Shown: positions 1 to 10,022 of the stretch, one piece after another | Layout: each line of letters begins with the position of its first letter | How positions within the stretch are numbered: the first letter of the stretch is position 1 | NCBI GenBank assembly: GCA_003315655.1 | Contig: NIZT01000057.1 | Coordinates: 1-32,346, forward strand | Origin: Candidatus Methanobinarius endosymbioticus | GTDB taxonomy: Archaea; Methanobacteriota; Methanobacteria; Methanobacteriales; Methanobacteriaceae | Reading direction: 5' to 3' | DNA: 32,346 bases | Translations under genes and position numbers: made by a program | The notes under the pieces: model-generated | Seen by the model: the letters and a program-made list of their open reading frames with translations, nothing else | What the model was told of the DNA's origin: nothing | Database searches by the model: none

Positions 1-1084
1 TTTTCTCAATATTTTCTTTTAATTCATTTAATTCATTTTTTATTATATTTAGATATATACAATATATATATATTAAAAATATAAAATATATTTTATTTTT
101 AGCTAATTTTTATATTATTATCAAAAGTATTTCTTATAGTAATATTATATTATTAAATTATAGTACTTTTCAATGATAATATATAATTATATACAATATA
201 CAATTTTATCAATATATATTGAAAATAAGTCTAAATCTTTTTTTAAATATTATTTTATTTAATTATTAATGCATATCTCAATACTTTAATATATAATAAT
301 AAAATTATTTTAAGCATTTTATAATTTCAATAAAAAGCTCAAATCATTTTTGGGGATGAAAATAGTTTTGAGATAATTTATATGTATGATTAGTAGTATA
401 ATCTTGGACTTATATTTTTATTAAAATAGATATTCTTGTTAAGTTTCACCCCTTCGAAAAAAACAGAATAATTATATCCATAATCATTTAAAATCTATAA
501 TATGCAGTATTCAGGTAATATGAACTATTAAAATTTGAACATGAAAATTATAATAATCAAATGGTTGTTATACTCAAAGCTAGGCTATAATTCAAGACTA
601 ATTTTGCTGAAGTATAGTCCTTGATTATACTACTAATCATATGCATTGTAACTAAGTTTATAAATTATATTAAATTTTACTAAATTCATCTGATTTATTA
701 AATGTATTTGGAATTAATTCAGTTTGATTTACTAAAATTCAAATAAATTTAATTATATTTACACATGATACTTAAAAATTTTCTTAAATTAATTAATATT
801 TTTTTGAAATCGATTAAAATCCATTAAAAATTATTAATATTTATTATATTTCCTTAATATTTATTAAAATTCAATCATGGGTGATAATATTTAATCAAAC
901 CTAATGAAATTTATTTATAATTAGTAATATTAGTCGAAATTTCATTATGGATAAATTTCAATTAAATATTCAATTAATTTAATTCAAGTATTCAATTAAA
1001 AAAATAATTTCTTAATTTCTTAATTATTATTAGAATTAATCAAATCAAAAATTATAATCAAAATTGATTTATAGAGGAAAAAAT
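1..1084. other. AT-rich intergenic region
   Basis: No convincing gene is visible here. Both strands are rich in stop codons and A/T tracts. A possible open stretch on the minus strand at the extreme left edge has no usable start codon. The only clear structure is the widely spaced inverted repeat at 385-641, listed separately. The right end carries the ribosome binding site for the broken gene that begins at 1085. Confidence 0.6.
385..641. repeat. Element bounded by 19-bp inverted repeats
   Basis: The left arm (385-403) and the right arm (623-641) are perfect reverse complements over 19 bp. After a 2-base mismatch they match for another 5 bp (GGACT at 406-410 against AGTCC at 616-620). The 200-odd bases between the arms hold no recognisable ORF. 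A miniature transposable element or a decayed insertion sequence would look like this, but I see no target-site duplication. Confidence 0.55.
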
Positions 1085-1214
1085 ATGTTGACTAAAAATA
1101 GTAAAAAAATATTAGGGATATTTACATTATTGATGGGTATTGTTATTTTTTGCTTTAACTGCTTCAGCTGCAGAAAATCATGTCAATACTACTGAAAATG
1201 ATTTTAATATTTAA
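1085..1214 (+). pseudogene. Frameshifted signal-peptide fragment of a surface protein
   Basis: A GAGG ribosome binding site (1074-1077) precedes ATG 1085. The first 22 codons encode a lysine-rich start and a hydrophobic segment typical of a Sec signal peptide. A run of six T (1146-1151) then changes the frame. Read with one T fewer, the protein continues as FALTASAAENHVNTTENDFNI and stops at 1214, so the cleavage region ASAA is restored but only about 43 residues remain. It is probably the 5' stub of a lost adhesin-like gene. The stub ends just upstream of the next broken surface-protein gene. Confidence 0.55.
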
Positions 1215-1258
1215 AAATATTATAAAAATTATATTACATTATGAGGAGATTAGATTTT

Positions 1259-2496
1259 ATGAATAATCATTTTAAAATTTTTTTAGTATTTATATTGGTA
1301 TTATCTGCCTTTGCTGTTGTGGATTCTGTAGCTGCAAAGTCATTTATCAATGTTGATATGGATGTTAGTGAAGGAACAAGAGGTGAAAGTAGTAATTTTA
1401 AAATAAAAGTTACAAATAGTAATGGTACACCTGTAACAGCTATTGTTAATATTCGTGGCTATTATCCAGATGACGATGAATTTAGAATTATTACAGAAAA
1501 CACTAATAATGATTGTACTTATATCGATGTGTACAAAACCGGGCTTCAAAACAGACTTTAGGTAATTATAAGTTCAACTTTAATATATTTCCTAACAATG
1601 GTCATTTACATGAATCTAAATCCTTTGTTAAATATTATAAATTAGTTGAAAAACCTAAAATGACTATTAGTCCATCTAAATCCATTTTAAATAAAAATGA
1701 AATGATTACTATTAAAACTCGTGTTAGCTGTGGAGAGAACAGCAAAAATAATTTTGAATGGTTAGGATATAGAAAAAACATATTCTATTATAATAATCAA
1801 ATATACACAGCTTACACGATAAAAATGGTATAGACTACATTTAACTTTAAAACAAATGTTTCTGGTAATCACAGAATTAAAATTCTTCATGTTGGTGATG
1901 TTAGAATATTGAGTGCTGAAAATACTATTAATATTAAAGTTAATCCTACAGCTGTTTCACTGATAATGAAACTTAAAAAATACAAAAATAATCATTATAT
2001 AATTACAGATAAAAATAAAGGTGATTTAGCTTCGAAAAAATACTAAACTAAAGATGTGGTATAAATCTAATAAATATAAAATAGCTAATGTTGATTCAAT
2101 TAAACCAGGAAAATAAATTCTTTTCCTATAATTTACACAAAAAATATAAGAAATATGCTCAGATTAATTCTGATAAAACTTTGATTGAAACTAATTATCA
2201 AAATAATAAAATTTCATTTAAACAAAATGATTACTCACGATATATCACTGATTTAAAAGTCATAAAAGATGTTAAATTAAGGTAAATATATAAACAAACC
2301 TAAAGAAACATTTAGATATACACTTTCTAAATTTGGAGTTTTTAGAAAAAAACTACCTGATGGTAAATCTGTAGTAATTATACTTCCAATATTCAAATCT
2401 TCAAAACAAAAGAAATATTATAAATTTGTTTCTTTAAATCATGATAAAAAACTTTTAGAATCTAATTATAAAAATAATCTTTTTAAATTCAAATAA
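1259..2496 (+). pseudogene. Adhesin-like secreted protein with CARDB-like repeat, multiply frameshifted
   Basis: GAGGAG (1243-1248) lies 10 bases before ATG 1259, which starts MNNHFKIFLVF, a clear signal peptide ending near VAA. An Ig-like stretch follows. The frame changes near 1515-1560, again around 1830, and again around 2045-2125 and 2280, each time continuing recognisable protein in another frame up to TAA at 2494-2496. The segment around 2050-2220 (KYKIANV, then YKKYAQIN, then NYQNNKISFK) matches the protein from the locus at 14557-15878 (KYKIVNV, YKKYTNYVWIN, NYNDNKINFK), so the two are paralogues. The repeat resembles CARDB-type Ig-like domains of methanogen surface proteins. No catalytic domain is seen. 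At least four disruptions make expression of a full-length product unlikely. Confidence 0.7.
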
Positions 2497-2652
2497 TTTT
2501 TTTATACAATTTATCTAACAATTTATTTAATTATTATAAAATTTTAATAAATGTATATTAGTATGTTATATTTTCTTAAAAATATGGGTCTAAAAATTAA
2601 TCAATTCTCTATATAATTGTATTAATATACTTATGAAAATAAGGTGAGGGGA

Positions 2653-4838
2653 ATGAAAAATTTAAATAATGGTCATAATTTTTTGATGCTGTTGCTTTTT
2701 TCACTCTTTATTGGCATGTCTTTGAATTCAGTTAGTGCTGTTACTTTTAATAATAATGAAAATAGTGCTGTTGTTTAGAAAGTTATTACTAATCAGAAAA
2801 GTGAAATTGTCTTGGAAGGCAATTTCAACAATATGAAAAACATTAATATCACTCGTAATTTAACTATAAGGGGAAATAGTGCAACTGTAAGTGCCTTCTC
2901 CGGTGATACTTTATTCAACCTAAGGTCAGGTCAGGTTGTTATTGAGAATTTAACTATCAGTGGATTTAATACAGCTATATCTTCTAATGTTGGAACTGTG
3001 GTAATATGAAATAATAATATAACTACTGACTCATATTCAATAAGATTTTCAAATATTACTGGTGGTATTAAAATAATATAAATACTGAAGAAGAACTACT
3101 GTATATGGTATTTATGTAAGCACCTCTTCTGGATCCATGGATAATAATAAAATCTACTCTAACATTTCACAATTCACTAATGAAGATGTTTATTCTATTT
3201 TTATCGTATCTGCATCTTCTTCTGATCATATTTTTAGTAATTATAATATTTTCAATAATATTATATGGTTCAATGGAACTTATGGAACAGATATTTCTCT
3301 TAATGGTGGAAGAGGATCTTATGTTACAAATACTAGTATATATGGAAATCGTATAGTGGGAAAAATGGATTTGCTATCTATTTGTTTGCTTATAAGAATT
3401 TTTTTAATAATAACGTTTATTTAAATGATATATTTATGAATGGGAATGAATCAGCAGGAATATGGTTTTCTGGAGATGGTTTTTTAATTAATACTAGTAT
3501 TTATAACAATAATATTTCTATTAAAAATAATTCTATTAGTTCTCTACATCCAGAATATCAGATAGGAATTTATTTATTTTCAATTAAAAATTCTATTGAA
3601 AATACTACTATATATGGTAATAATATTGTTGCTAAAAATGGTATAATGCAGTTGGCAATAATTATAGTAAAAATTTCAATGTATCTTATAATCGTATTTT
3701 ACTAAATGATACTGGTTTTTTATTAGAATATATGGATCAACCAGCGGTATTTCTGAAGCATAGGCTTATGCTATTTGCTTTGGAAATAATACTCCTAATT
3801 TATCAAATTTTATTGGTATTGATGTTTTAAATTATTATGTTATCAGTGCTTTGGTTACTGGCAATGGTTGGTATGGTAGTAATTGGACTATACGCTATTT
3901 CATTTATTTGAATGGTACTAATGATACTGGTGATTATTCTAAATTACCTGATTTTATGACTGAATTATTTAATAGTAGTGATGGTACTTGGTATATGTTC
4001 TCTGAATGGATAGGTAAATATGGATATAGATACAACTTACCAATTAACACGATTACTACATATTATCTTTCTGTTGTTTTAGATAGTCAGATAATTCCTT
4101 TGTCTATGACTTCTATTCCTTGCCCAACAGAAATAGGGGTAAGAGTAAAAGGAAATAAGAGTTATGATAAAATTGTTCAAGTTGAAATTATTCTTAAAGA
4201 CGCTTTAAGAAATGTTTTAGCTAATAAAACTGTTAGTTTATATGTTAATGGTCAGAAAATAGGAGATGTTACTACTGATGGTATGGTAAGGCTGTATTTT
4301 ATTATACTTATTCTTTTGTTGTTCGACATGTTTTTGAATCTAGATTTGCTGGAGACATTTTCTTTGTTTCTTCATCAAACTTTACTGCTGTGAATGTTGT
4401 TAAAGCTCCTACTCATTTGAGTTTGGATATTGTTAAGGTTAAAAAAGGTTATTATAGGTTAATAACTACTCTTAAATCTGAAGATATTATAGCTGGAAAA
4501 GAAGTGTCTTTTTATTATAAAAGTAGATTAATTGGAAAAGGAATTACTAATTCGGAGGGTTTAGCTATTTTATTATTTGATACTGATGATCTTGGAACTT
4601 TGAATTTTAAAGTTGTGTTTGAGGGCAGTACAGAATTTTTATCTTCAGAGGATGATAATGAAATTGTTGTTAAAAAAAATCCCAACGTTGATCCAGACAA
4701 AAATAAAACCAATACCAATGGTATTGATGAAAAATTAATACAAAAGTAGCTATGGAAAAAACAAGTTCTCCTATCATTGTCTTGTTAATAATAATGTTTT
4801 TATTAAGTTGTATAGGATATAAAAAAAGATTTAAATAA
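2653..4838 (+). pseudogene. Adhesin-like protein: parallel beta-helix, Ig-like domains, C-terminal membrane anchor (degraded)
   Basis: A GGTGAGGG site (2643-2650) precedes ATG 2653. The start encodes a signal peptide ending near SVSA. An in-frame TAG at 2776-2778 stops translation after 41 codons, yet the same frame continues with beta-helix-type repeats (NITRNLTIRGNSA, VVIENLTISGFN). Further stops and frame changes follow near 3008, 3080, 3400, 3700 and 4290-4390. Segments at 3137-3705 keep the N-rich rungs of a right-handed beta-helix. Segments at 4130-4680 look like two bacterial Ig-like domains (VSLYVNGQKIGDVTT; EVSFYYKSRLIGKGIT). In the last frame a hydrophobic helix (SPIIVLLIIMFLLSCIGY) plus KKRFK ends the gene, a typical membrane anchor. 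Intact, it would be a cell-surface protein of about 720 residues. Confidence 0.75.
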
Positions 4839-5028
4839 TTTTATTTGGATTAATATTCATTTATTTTTTTATTTTTTAATAATTATTAACCCTTTAATAT
4901 TTATTTTAATTCTATACTTAATGTAAAAAATATAAAAGGAATTGTAAATATTATAATATTATAAAATATTATATTATCCAAAATTATTATAATATCATAG
5001 AATTCATTAATCTTAGGAGCTTAATTAG

Positions 5029-5238
5029 ATGAAAACTAATGTAAAACAACTTCGCCAAGAATTAGGTTTAAGTCAAGTTCAATTGGCTGCAATGGCAGGG
5101 GTTACTAGACAAACAATAAATACTCTCGAAAATGGAAGATATAATCCTTCATTAGTTTTATCTTATAAAATAACTAGATTATTAAAAGCTTCATCTATAG
5201 AAGATGTATTTTTATTAGATGATGAAGATATACTTTAA
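5029..5238 (+). CDS. Small XRE-family helix-turn-helix regulator
   Basis: This 69-residue protein is almost entirely one Cro/C1-type HTH domain. LRQELGLSQVQLAAMAGVTR (residues 8-27) gives the first helices and TINTLENGRYNPSL the recognition helix and turn. The length and the C-terminal DVFLLDDED fit the small YgzD-like regulators common in archaea and Firmicutes. An AGGAG site (5015-5019) lies 9 bases before ATG 5029. Regulators of this type are often paired with a small membrane protein; here the next gene is a frameshifted DUF4013 membrane protein. It probably binds DNA as a dimer, but no target can be read from the sequence. Confidence 0.85.
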   Translation: MKTNVKQLRQELGLSQVQLAAMAGVTRQTINTLENGRYNPSLVLSYKITRLLKASSIEDVFLLDDEDIL

Positions 5239-5376
5239 TCACCTTTTAAATTTAGACATAAACATATTTACATATATAAATTTAATAATATAACTGATAA
5301 AATTATAAACAATGAAAATTTAAAATAATAAAAATTTAAATATTTACAACTTTTAAATTATAATACAGGTTTTGGC

Positions 5377-6107
5377 ATGATTTTTGAAATTTTTAAAGAT
5401 TCATTTGAATATTCTCTTCAATATAAAACATCTATTTTGAAATTAGGTGTCTTATTAATTTTTAGCTTATTAATTATTCCTACATTCTTGGGAGGTGGTT
5501 ATTCTTATAGAACCATATCCATTACAATTAATAGTTTTATAAACTCAAATGATCATTCACCTAGCTATAAAAATTTAGGAGAAATGCTGATACAAGGTGT
5601 TAAAGTTGTGTTAGTGTGCTTTATTTATCTATTGTCTCTTCTATTGATATTCATTTTGACTAATGGATATTTGTTTGATGTTGCTTTTTTGGAACTAATA
5701 TTCAATTTGATTTAGGATTAGGAACTATAAGACTTTTATTACTTGTAGGATTTATTATATTTCTATTTATAATTCTAGCTATCCCGCACATGGTAGAAAA
5801 GGAAGGATTTTTAAAAGCTACTTTTGATTTTAAGAGATTATTAGAAATAATAAGATTTGTAGGTATCATTGATTATTTAAAATTCTATTTAGGATTAATA
5901 ATTATATTCACAGGTATTATAATCATTAACTTTGTTATATCCGAACTTATTATAAATATCATTCTTACATTTTTTAAACTACATTTTATATTCGGTATAA
6001 TTTCTCATGTATTATTATTTGGAATATTCTTCTTACTCATGTTTTTCCCATTCTTCATAATTTTTGAAAGTAGATCTATATCTATGATTTATAATATGAG
6101 AAATTAA
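5377..6107 (+). pseudogene. DUF4013-family multi-pass membrane protein, single frameshift
   Basis: The first frame (ATG 5377) encodes IFKDSFEYSLQYKTSILKLG, typical of the N-terminus of DUF4013 proteins, followed by two hydrophobic segments, and ends at 5715. Just before, a run of six T (5685-5690) marks the break: one more T would give GTNIQFDLGLGTIRLLLLVG and read on to TAA at 6107 with three more membrane segments and the family's C-terminal SMIYNMRN. The restored protein would be about 243 residues with five or six transmembrane helices. DUF4013 has no known function. One missing base in a homopolymer could be a true mutation, phase variation or a sequencing error; the second half has no good start of its own. 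Confidence 0.7.
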
Positions 6108-6181
6108 TTTGAATATTATTTATTCTCAATATTAAAATATAAATATTAAATAAGGGATATTATTATGGGGAAATAATTATC

Positions 6182-7972
6182 ATGATTATAGTGAAAATAA
6201 AAAAATTCATTAATTAAAGTTTCACTAGATAAAAAATCTTTAATTAAAATTTCATTACTTATCATTTTTTTAATATTAATATTGTCTATATTTACTATAA
6301 CAAATGTAAATGCAGCTGCCAACCCAACAGATCCTGGAGGGAAATCAAGGAAGCTGTCAATAATGCTATTGATGGCGAGGTTATTGAACTATCTGGTGGA
6401 ACTTTTTCTGGTGAAAACAACCGAAATATTACTATAAACAAGAAATTGACTATCAAAGATTATGGTTCTACTAGAACTATCATTGATGGAAACAATAGAA
6501 ACAGAATATTTAATATAAATTCTGGAGCTACTTTAGACCTCATCAATTTAACAATTATAAATTCTAAAGCTGCTAATGGAGGAGTATTTTATATCAATGG
6601 TGGAAAAATCAATATAATTAATTGTAGCTTTTATAATAATACTGCAACTTCCAATGGTGGAGTAATATTTGTTGAAAATGGAGAAGTTCGAGTATATGAT
6701 TCTAAATTTTTAAATAACATTGGAAAGCATGGTTCTACTATCTTCAATAAAGGTTCCTTAAGTATTATTAACAGTACTTTTGAATATAATGTAGCTGAAG
6801 ATGGAAAAACAATTTATATTAATAATGTTTCTAATTTTTATCCTGAAAACCGTATTTTTTATAATAATACAGAAAAATTTAGACTAATGTTACCCTGAAT
6901 ATAACTTTAAGAAATATTATATTGTATATCAGTGTCTATGCATATGATTTATATAATAAACAGAGTATTTCCAATATTATTGTTAATGTATGTAAATAAT
7001 GTCAAATATTCACTTCGAACTAATTCTTTAGGTATAGCTACACTTAATTTACCTTTTAACATTGAGATAAGAAACGATATTATTGTTAAAGCAATTCTTA
7101 ATCAAACAATTTATACAAACAACACATTCACTGTTTATAAAAATTCACAAGATAGTGTAACTATAAAACTAAATAAAACCAGGACTCACTTAAAAATTAG
7201 TGTTGAGCAAGGATTTTTAGGAGATATAATTAAACTAACTGCTAAATTAACTGATCATAACAATCAACCAATAGCTAACAAACGAGTTGTATTTACAAAA
7301 AATAATCTTTTATTAGGTACAGCTATTACAAATAGAAATGGAATAGCCACTTTAAATTACAGAATTACTAAAACTGGTAAAAATATTTTTAAGGCACAAT
7401 TCGATGGAGACGAACAATATTTATCTTCTTCAGTTAGTACTTCAAAATATTTATTTAGAACTAATCAAGAAAGAGATTCATCATTTGCAAATAATGTAGA
7501 TCTTGAAGTAATTGTTAAAGACTATCACATAAAAATAAAAATCTCTAATGCTAGAACTGGAGAACCACTACCTGGTGAATCAATAATAGTTAGTATAGGT
7601 AATCAAGTAATTGGCTATGGAGTTACAGACTCTAATGGAGAATATGTATTTCACTATAAAAATGCAGATCAATTTCAAATAAGACTTACTTTAAACACTG
7701 ATAATCTTTATAAAGGTGTTAGTGTAGTGGTTGGAGGAAAATCTAATTCAAATAATCAAAATATTAATAAGAATAACAACAATAATTTAAACACTCAAAC
7801 CTCTACCAGTCAAAATAGCGGTCAAAATTCAGCTAATGATTCAAACACTGAAAATAACAGCTTATCTAACTATCTCAATAATCCCATTGTTAAAGAATTA
7901 AATAAAAACAGATCTCTTATAGATATATTAATAATAATTTTAGTACTTATATGTGGAATTTATAGCTCATAA
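6182..7972 (+). pseudogene. Adhesin-like protein: beta-helix, Ig-like domains, Asn-rich linker, membrane anchor (frameshifted)
   Basis: ATG 6182 opens MIIVKIKK. A run of seven A (6199-6205) then shifts the frame, after which a signal peptide (LLIIFLILILSIFTITNVNA) follows. A second shift near 6340-6350 enters the beta-helix (EAVNNAIDGEVIELSGGTFS; rungs FNINSGATLDLINLTIIN, NGGVFYINGGKINIINCSFY). A third shift near 6890 and a compensating one near 6975 lead into the long frame to 7972. That frame has Ig-like domains (VTIKLNKTRTHLKISVEQGF; LTDHNNQPIANKRVVFT; ARTGEPLPGESIIVSIGNQV), an N/S/Q-rich linker (about 7740-7870) and a C-terminal hydrophobic helix (IDILIIILVLICGIY) as anchor. The architecture is that of methanogen adhesin-like proteins, about 590 residues. 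The last 1 kb is intact; the front is broken in at least four places. Confidence 0.75.
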
Positions 7973-8026
7973 ATCTTCCATTGATAGGATAGTTTATTTA
8001 TCAATTATTTTTTACTAATATTTCTT

Positions 8027-8235
8027 TTTTTATTTTTTTAACTTATTTTTTATTTTAGTTTTTATAGAAATTTATTTTTTATTTAACTTCCTCTAAAATA
8101 TATTAAAATTAATAATTATTTTGTTTTAAATATAATTTAATGAGGGGGGATATATAATAATAATATCAAAATAATCTAATTTATATATAAATTTCTATAA
8201 AAACTAAAATAAAAAATAAGTTAAAAAAATAAAAA
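8027..8235. repeat. 49-bp perfect inverted repeat flanking a 111-bp core
   Basis: The left arm (8027-8075) and right arm (8187-8235) are exact reverse complements over 49 bp, containing TTAACTTATTTTTTATTTTA and TAGAAATTTA. The 111-bp core (8076-8186) is not self-complementary. It carries TTTAAATATAATTTAATGAG followed by a run of six G at about 8149, unusual in DNA this AT-rich. The element lies between the end of a broken adhesin-like gene and the 3' side of the tRNA-Val gene. Possible identities are a miniature inverted-repeat transposable element, a site-specifically invertible segment, or a duplicated 3' region. No recombinase gene and no target-site duplication is visible nearby. Confidence 0.8.
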
Positions 8236-8359
8236 CAAATTAAAATGAGATATTATAACTAAAGTATAATATAATAAATACTTAATTAAATCAATAAAAA
8301 ATAATTATCTATATTTTAAACATATTTAATTGTAAAATAAATAGTTAAAATCTTTAGTT

Positions 8360-8380
8360 ATTTCAAAAAATTAAAAATAA
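8360..8380 (-). terminator. Oligo-T terminator of tRNA-Val
   Basis: Read on the minus strand, the tRNA 3' end is followed at once by TTATTTTTAATTTTTTGAAA. Such T tracts without a hairpin are the usual archaeal termination signal. Confidence 0.5.
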
Positions 8381-8452
8381 TGGTTCCAGCGAGATTCGAA
8401 CTCACGATCCTCTCGTTGTAAGCGAGATATCATACCCCTAGACCATGGAACC
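8381..8452 (-). tRNA. tRNA-Val (anticodon UAC)
   Basis: The minus strand gives a 72-nt cloverleaf. The acceptor stem is GGTTCCA paired with TGGAACC, with discriminator A. The D arm is GGTCTAGGGGTATGATA-like, and the anticodon stem TCTCG/CGAGA encloses loop CTTACAA with anticodon TAC, which reads GUA/GUG valine codons. The T stem GTGAG/CTCGC closes the loop TTCGAAT. No intron is present and CCA is not encoded beyond the discriminator. A TATA box lies about 33 bases upstream and a T-rich terminator directly downstream, so the gene appears to be a single transcription unit. Confidence 0.95.
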
Positions 8453-8888
8453 ATAACATATCATTCTTTTATAAAACAATGTATATAAACTTTTCTAATT
8501 ATCTGATTTTTGTATCTAAAAATGACTTTTATTTTTTTTAATTTTATAATATTTTAATTAATCTAAGAATTTAATAACGTTTAATATTTTTAAATATTAT
8601 AAAATATTTTATTATATTATTATTTTAATTATATTTTATCTTATTTTAATACATTTTAATATATTTTTCTACTTTTTCAGCATTGTAATATTTAAAATTA
8701 AACATATTATTTCTTATAAATTAATAAAGCTTATATAAACTAACGACTAATATAATATTGGATATTAATAAATAATTTTCCAACATAGATCTTTATTAGG
8801 TCTATTAATATAAAACAGTCTAATTTCATGTCTAAATTTGTTAAAATAAATAATATAACTATGAATAATTATAAAGGAGGAATAAACT
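8453..8888 (+). promoter_or_regulatory. Intergenic region with ilvE promoter, leader hairpin and ribosome binding site
   Basis: No gene is seen here. A TATA-like TTATATAA lies at 8731-8738, about 150 bases before the ilvE start, which would give a leader of roughly 125 nt. A closer, weaker AT box lies near 8845. The leader would include a small hairpin at 8786-8804 (stem TAGATCT/AGGTCTA with two G-T pairs, loop TTATT). The strong site AAAGGAGG ends at 8880, 8 bases before ATG 8889. Confidence 0.45.
8482..8489 (-). promoter_or_regulatory. TATA box of tRNA-Val
   Basis: On the minus strand TTTATATA is preceded by the purine-rich GAAAAG, a likely BRE. Its centre is about 33 bases before the tRNA 5' end, consistent with transcription starting a few bases upstream of the mature tRNA. 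Confidence 0.7.
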
Positions 8889-9818
8889 ATGTCATGGGAT
8901 AAAAATGGTGGAAAAATATGGATGGATGGAGAATTTGTAAACTGGGAAGATGCAAAAATTCATGTTCTATCACATGTAGTTCATTATGGATCCAGTGTTT
9001 TTGAAGGGCTAAGATGTTACAAAAATCCTAATGGCAGCGCTATTTTCCGTCTTAATGAACATATTGATAGATTATTTGATTCAGCTAAAATATACAAGAT
9101 GACTATTCCATTTACTAAAGAAAAAATAGCTAATGGAATAAAAGAGACCATAACTATAAACAATTTAAAATCTTGTTATATTCGTCCTGTTACCTTTAGA
9201 GGATATAGGGAATTAGGAGTTAGCTCTTTAAGATGTCCTGTTGTTACCACTATCGCGGCGTGGGAATGGGGAACTTATCTTGGTGATGATGCTATGGAAA
9301 ATGGAGTTGATATAGGTGTTTCTTCATGGAGGAGATTTGCACCTGATACGCTGCCTAGTATGGCAAAATCTGGAGCTAATTATATGAATGCGCAATTAGC
9401 TAAATTCGAAGCTATAGAAAATGGTTTTGATGAAGCTATTATGCTTGATTATCATGGATATGTTGGAGAAGGTAGTGGAGAAAACATATTTTTAGTTAAA
9501 GATGATGTTATACATACTCCCGAACTTTCTTCTTCTATATTGAAAGGAATTACTAGAGATTCTGTCATAAAAATAGCTAAAAATCTTGGTTATGAAGTTT
9601 TAGAAGAAAAAATACCCAGAGAAATGGTTTACTTAGCTGATGAAGTATTTTTCTCTGGTTCAGCAGCTGAAATTACACCTATAAGGTCGGTTGACAAAAT
9701 AACTATTGGTTCTGGGGAAAAAGGTCTTGTTACTGATAAGATACAATCTGAATTCTTTAGTATTGTTGATGGTAAAACAGAAGATAAATTTAATTGGTTA
9801 ACTTATCTTGATTATTAA
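8889..9818 (+). CDS. ilvE: Branched-chain amino acid aminotransferase
   Basis: This 309-residue fold-type IV PLP enzyme transfers the amino group between glutamate and the 2-oxo acids of leucine, isoleucine and valine in the cytoplasm. The N-terminus has [20 protein letters not shown] and [13 protein letters not shown]. The lysine of [16 protein letters not shown] (K160) is the expected Schiff-base residue. [36 protein letters not shown] and [17 protein letters not shown] are the PLP-phosphate binding and C-terminal family motifs. Length matches the bacterial/archaeal IlvE family (about 300-310). The start is fixed by a near-perfect AAAGGAGG. It stands alone, with over 200 bases of AT-rich DNA before the next gene. 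No damage is seen. Confidence 0.95.
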   Translation: MSWDKNGGKIWMDGEFVNWEDAKIHVLSHVVHYGSSVFEGLRCYKNPNGSAIFRLNEHIDRLFDSAKIYKMTIPFTKEKIANGIKETITINNLKSCYIRPVTFRGYRELGVSSLRCPVVTTIAAWEWGTYLGDDAMENGVDIGVSSWRRFAPDTLPSMAKSGANYMNAQLAKFEAIENGFDEAIMLDYHGYVGEGSGENIFLVKDDVIHTPELSSSILKGITRDSVIKIAKNLGYEVLEEKIPREMVYLADEVFFSGSAAEITPIRSVDKITIGSGEKGLVTDKIQSEFFSIVDGKTEDKFNWLTYLDY

Positions 9819-10022
9819 ATAATTTTAATGAATAATCTCATTATACAATATATAGATAAAATACTAATTAAAATTTAATTTTTTAACTTATTTTAAATAT
9901 TTATTTTTTTATATTATGAGATAAATTAATATTGTGTGATTGAATGGATCTTATATGGTCTAATTATAATATTGGATTAAATTAATTATATATTGGTCAT
10001 TAAAAATTAAAATGGTGTTTAA

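Noticed and set aside
1-60. Minus-strand open stretch reading IKNELNELKENIEK off the left edge
   Set aside because: It looks like a coiled coil, but no in-frame start codon exists upstream and the composition is what A/T-rich DNA gives by chance.
2776-2778. Pyrrolysine insertion at the in-frame TAG
   Set aside because: Methanobrevibacter relatives are not known to use pyrrolysine, no pyl gene is in the window, and the same gene has other stops and shifts.
4390-4749. Separate 119-residue gene
   Set aside because: It is the Ig-like part of the broken adhesin-like gene at 2653-4838 in another frame, with no ribosome binding site of its own.
4938-4985. AATATTATAATATT palindromes before the XRE gene
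   Set aside because: Palindromes made only of A and T are expected by chance in this DNA and show no link to a promoter element.
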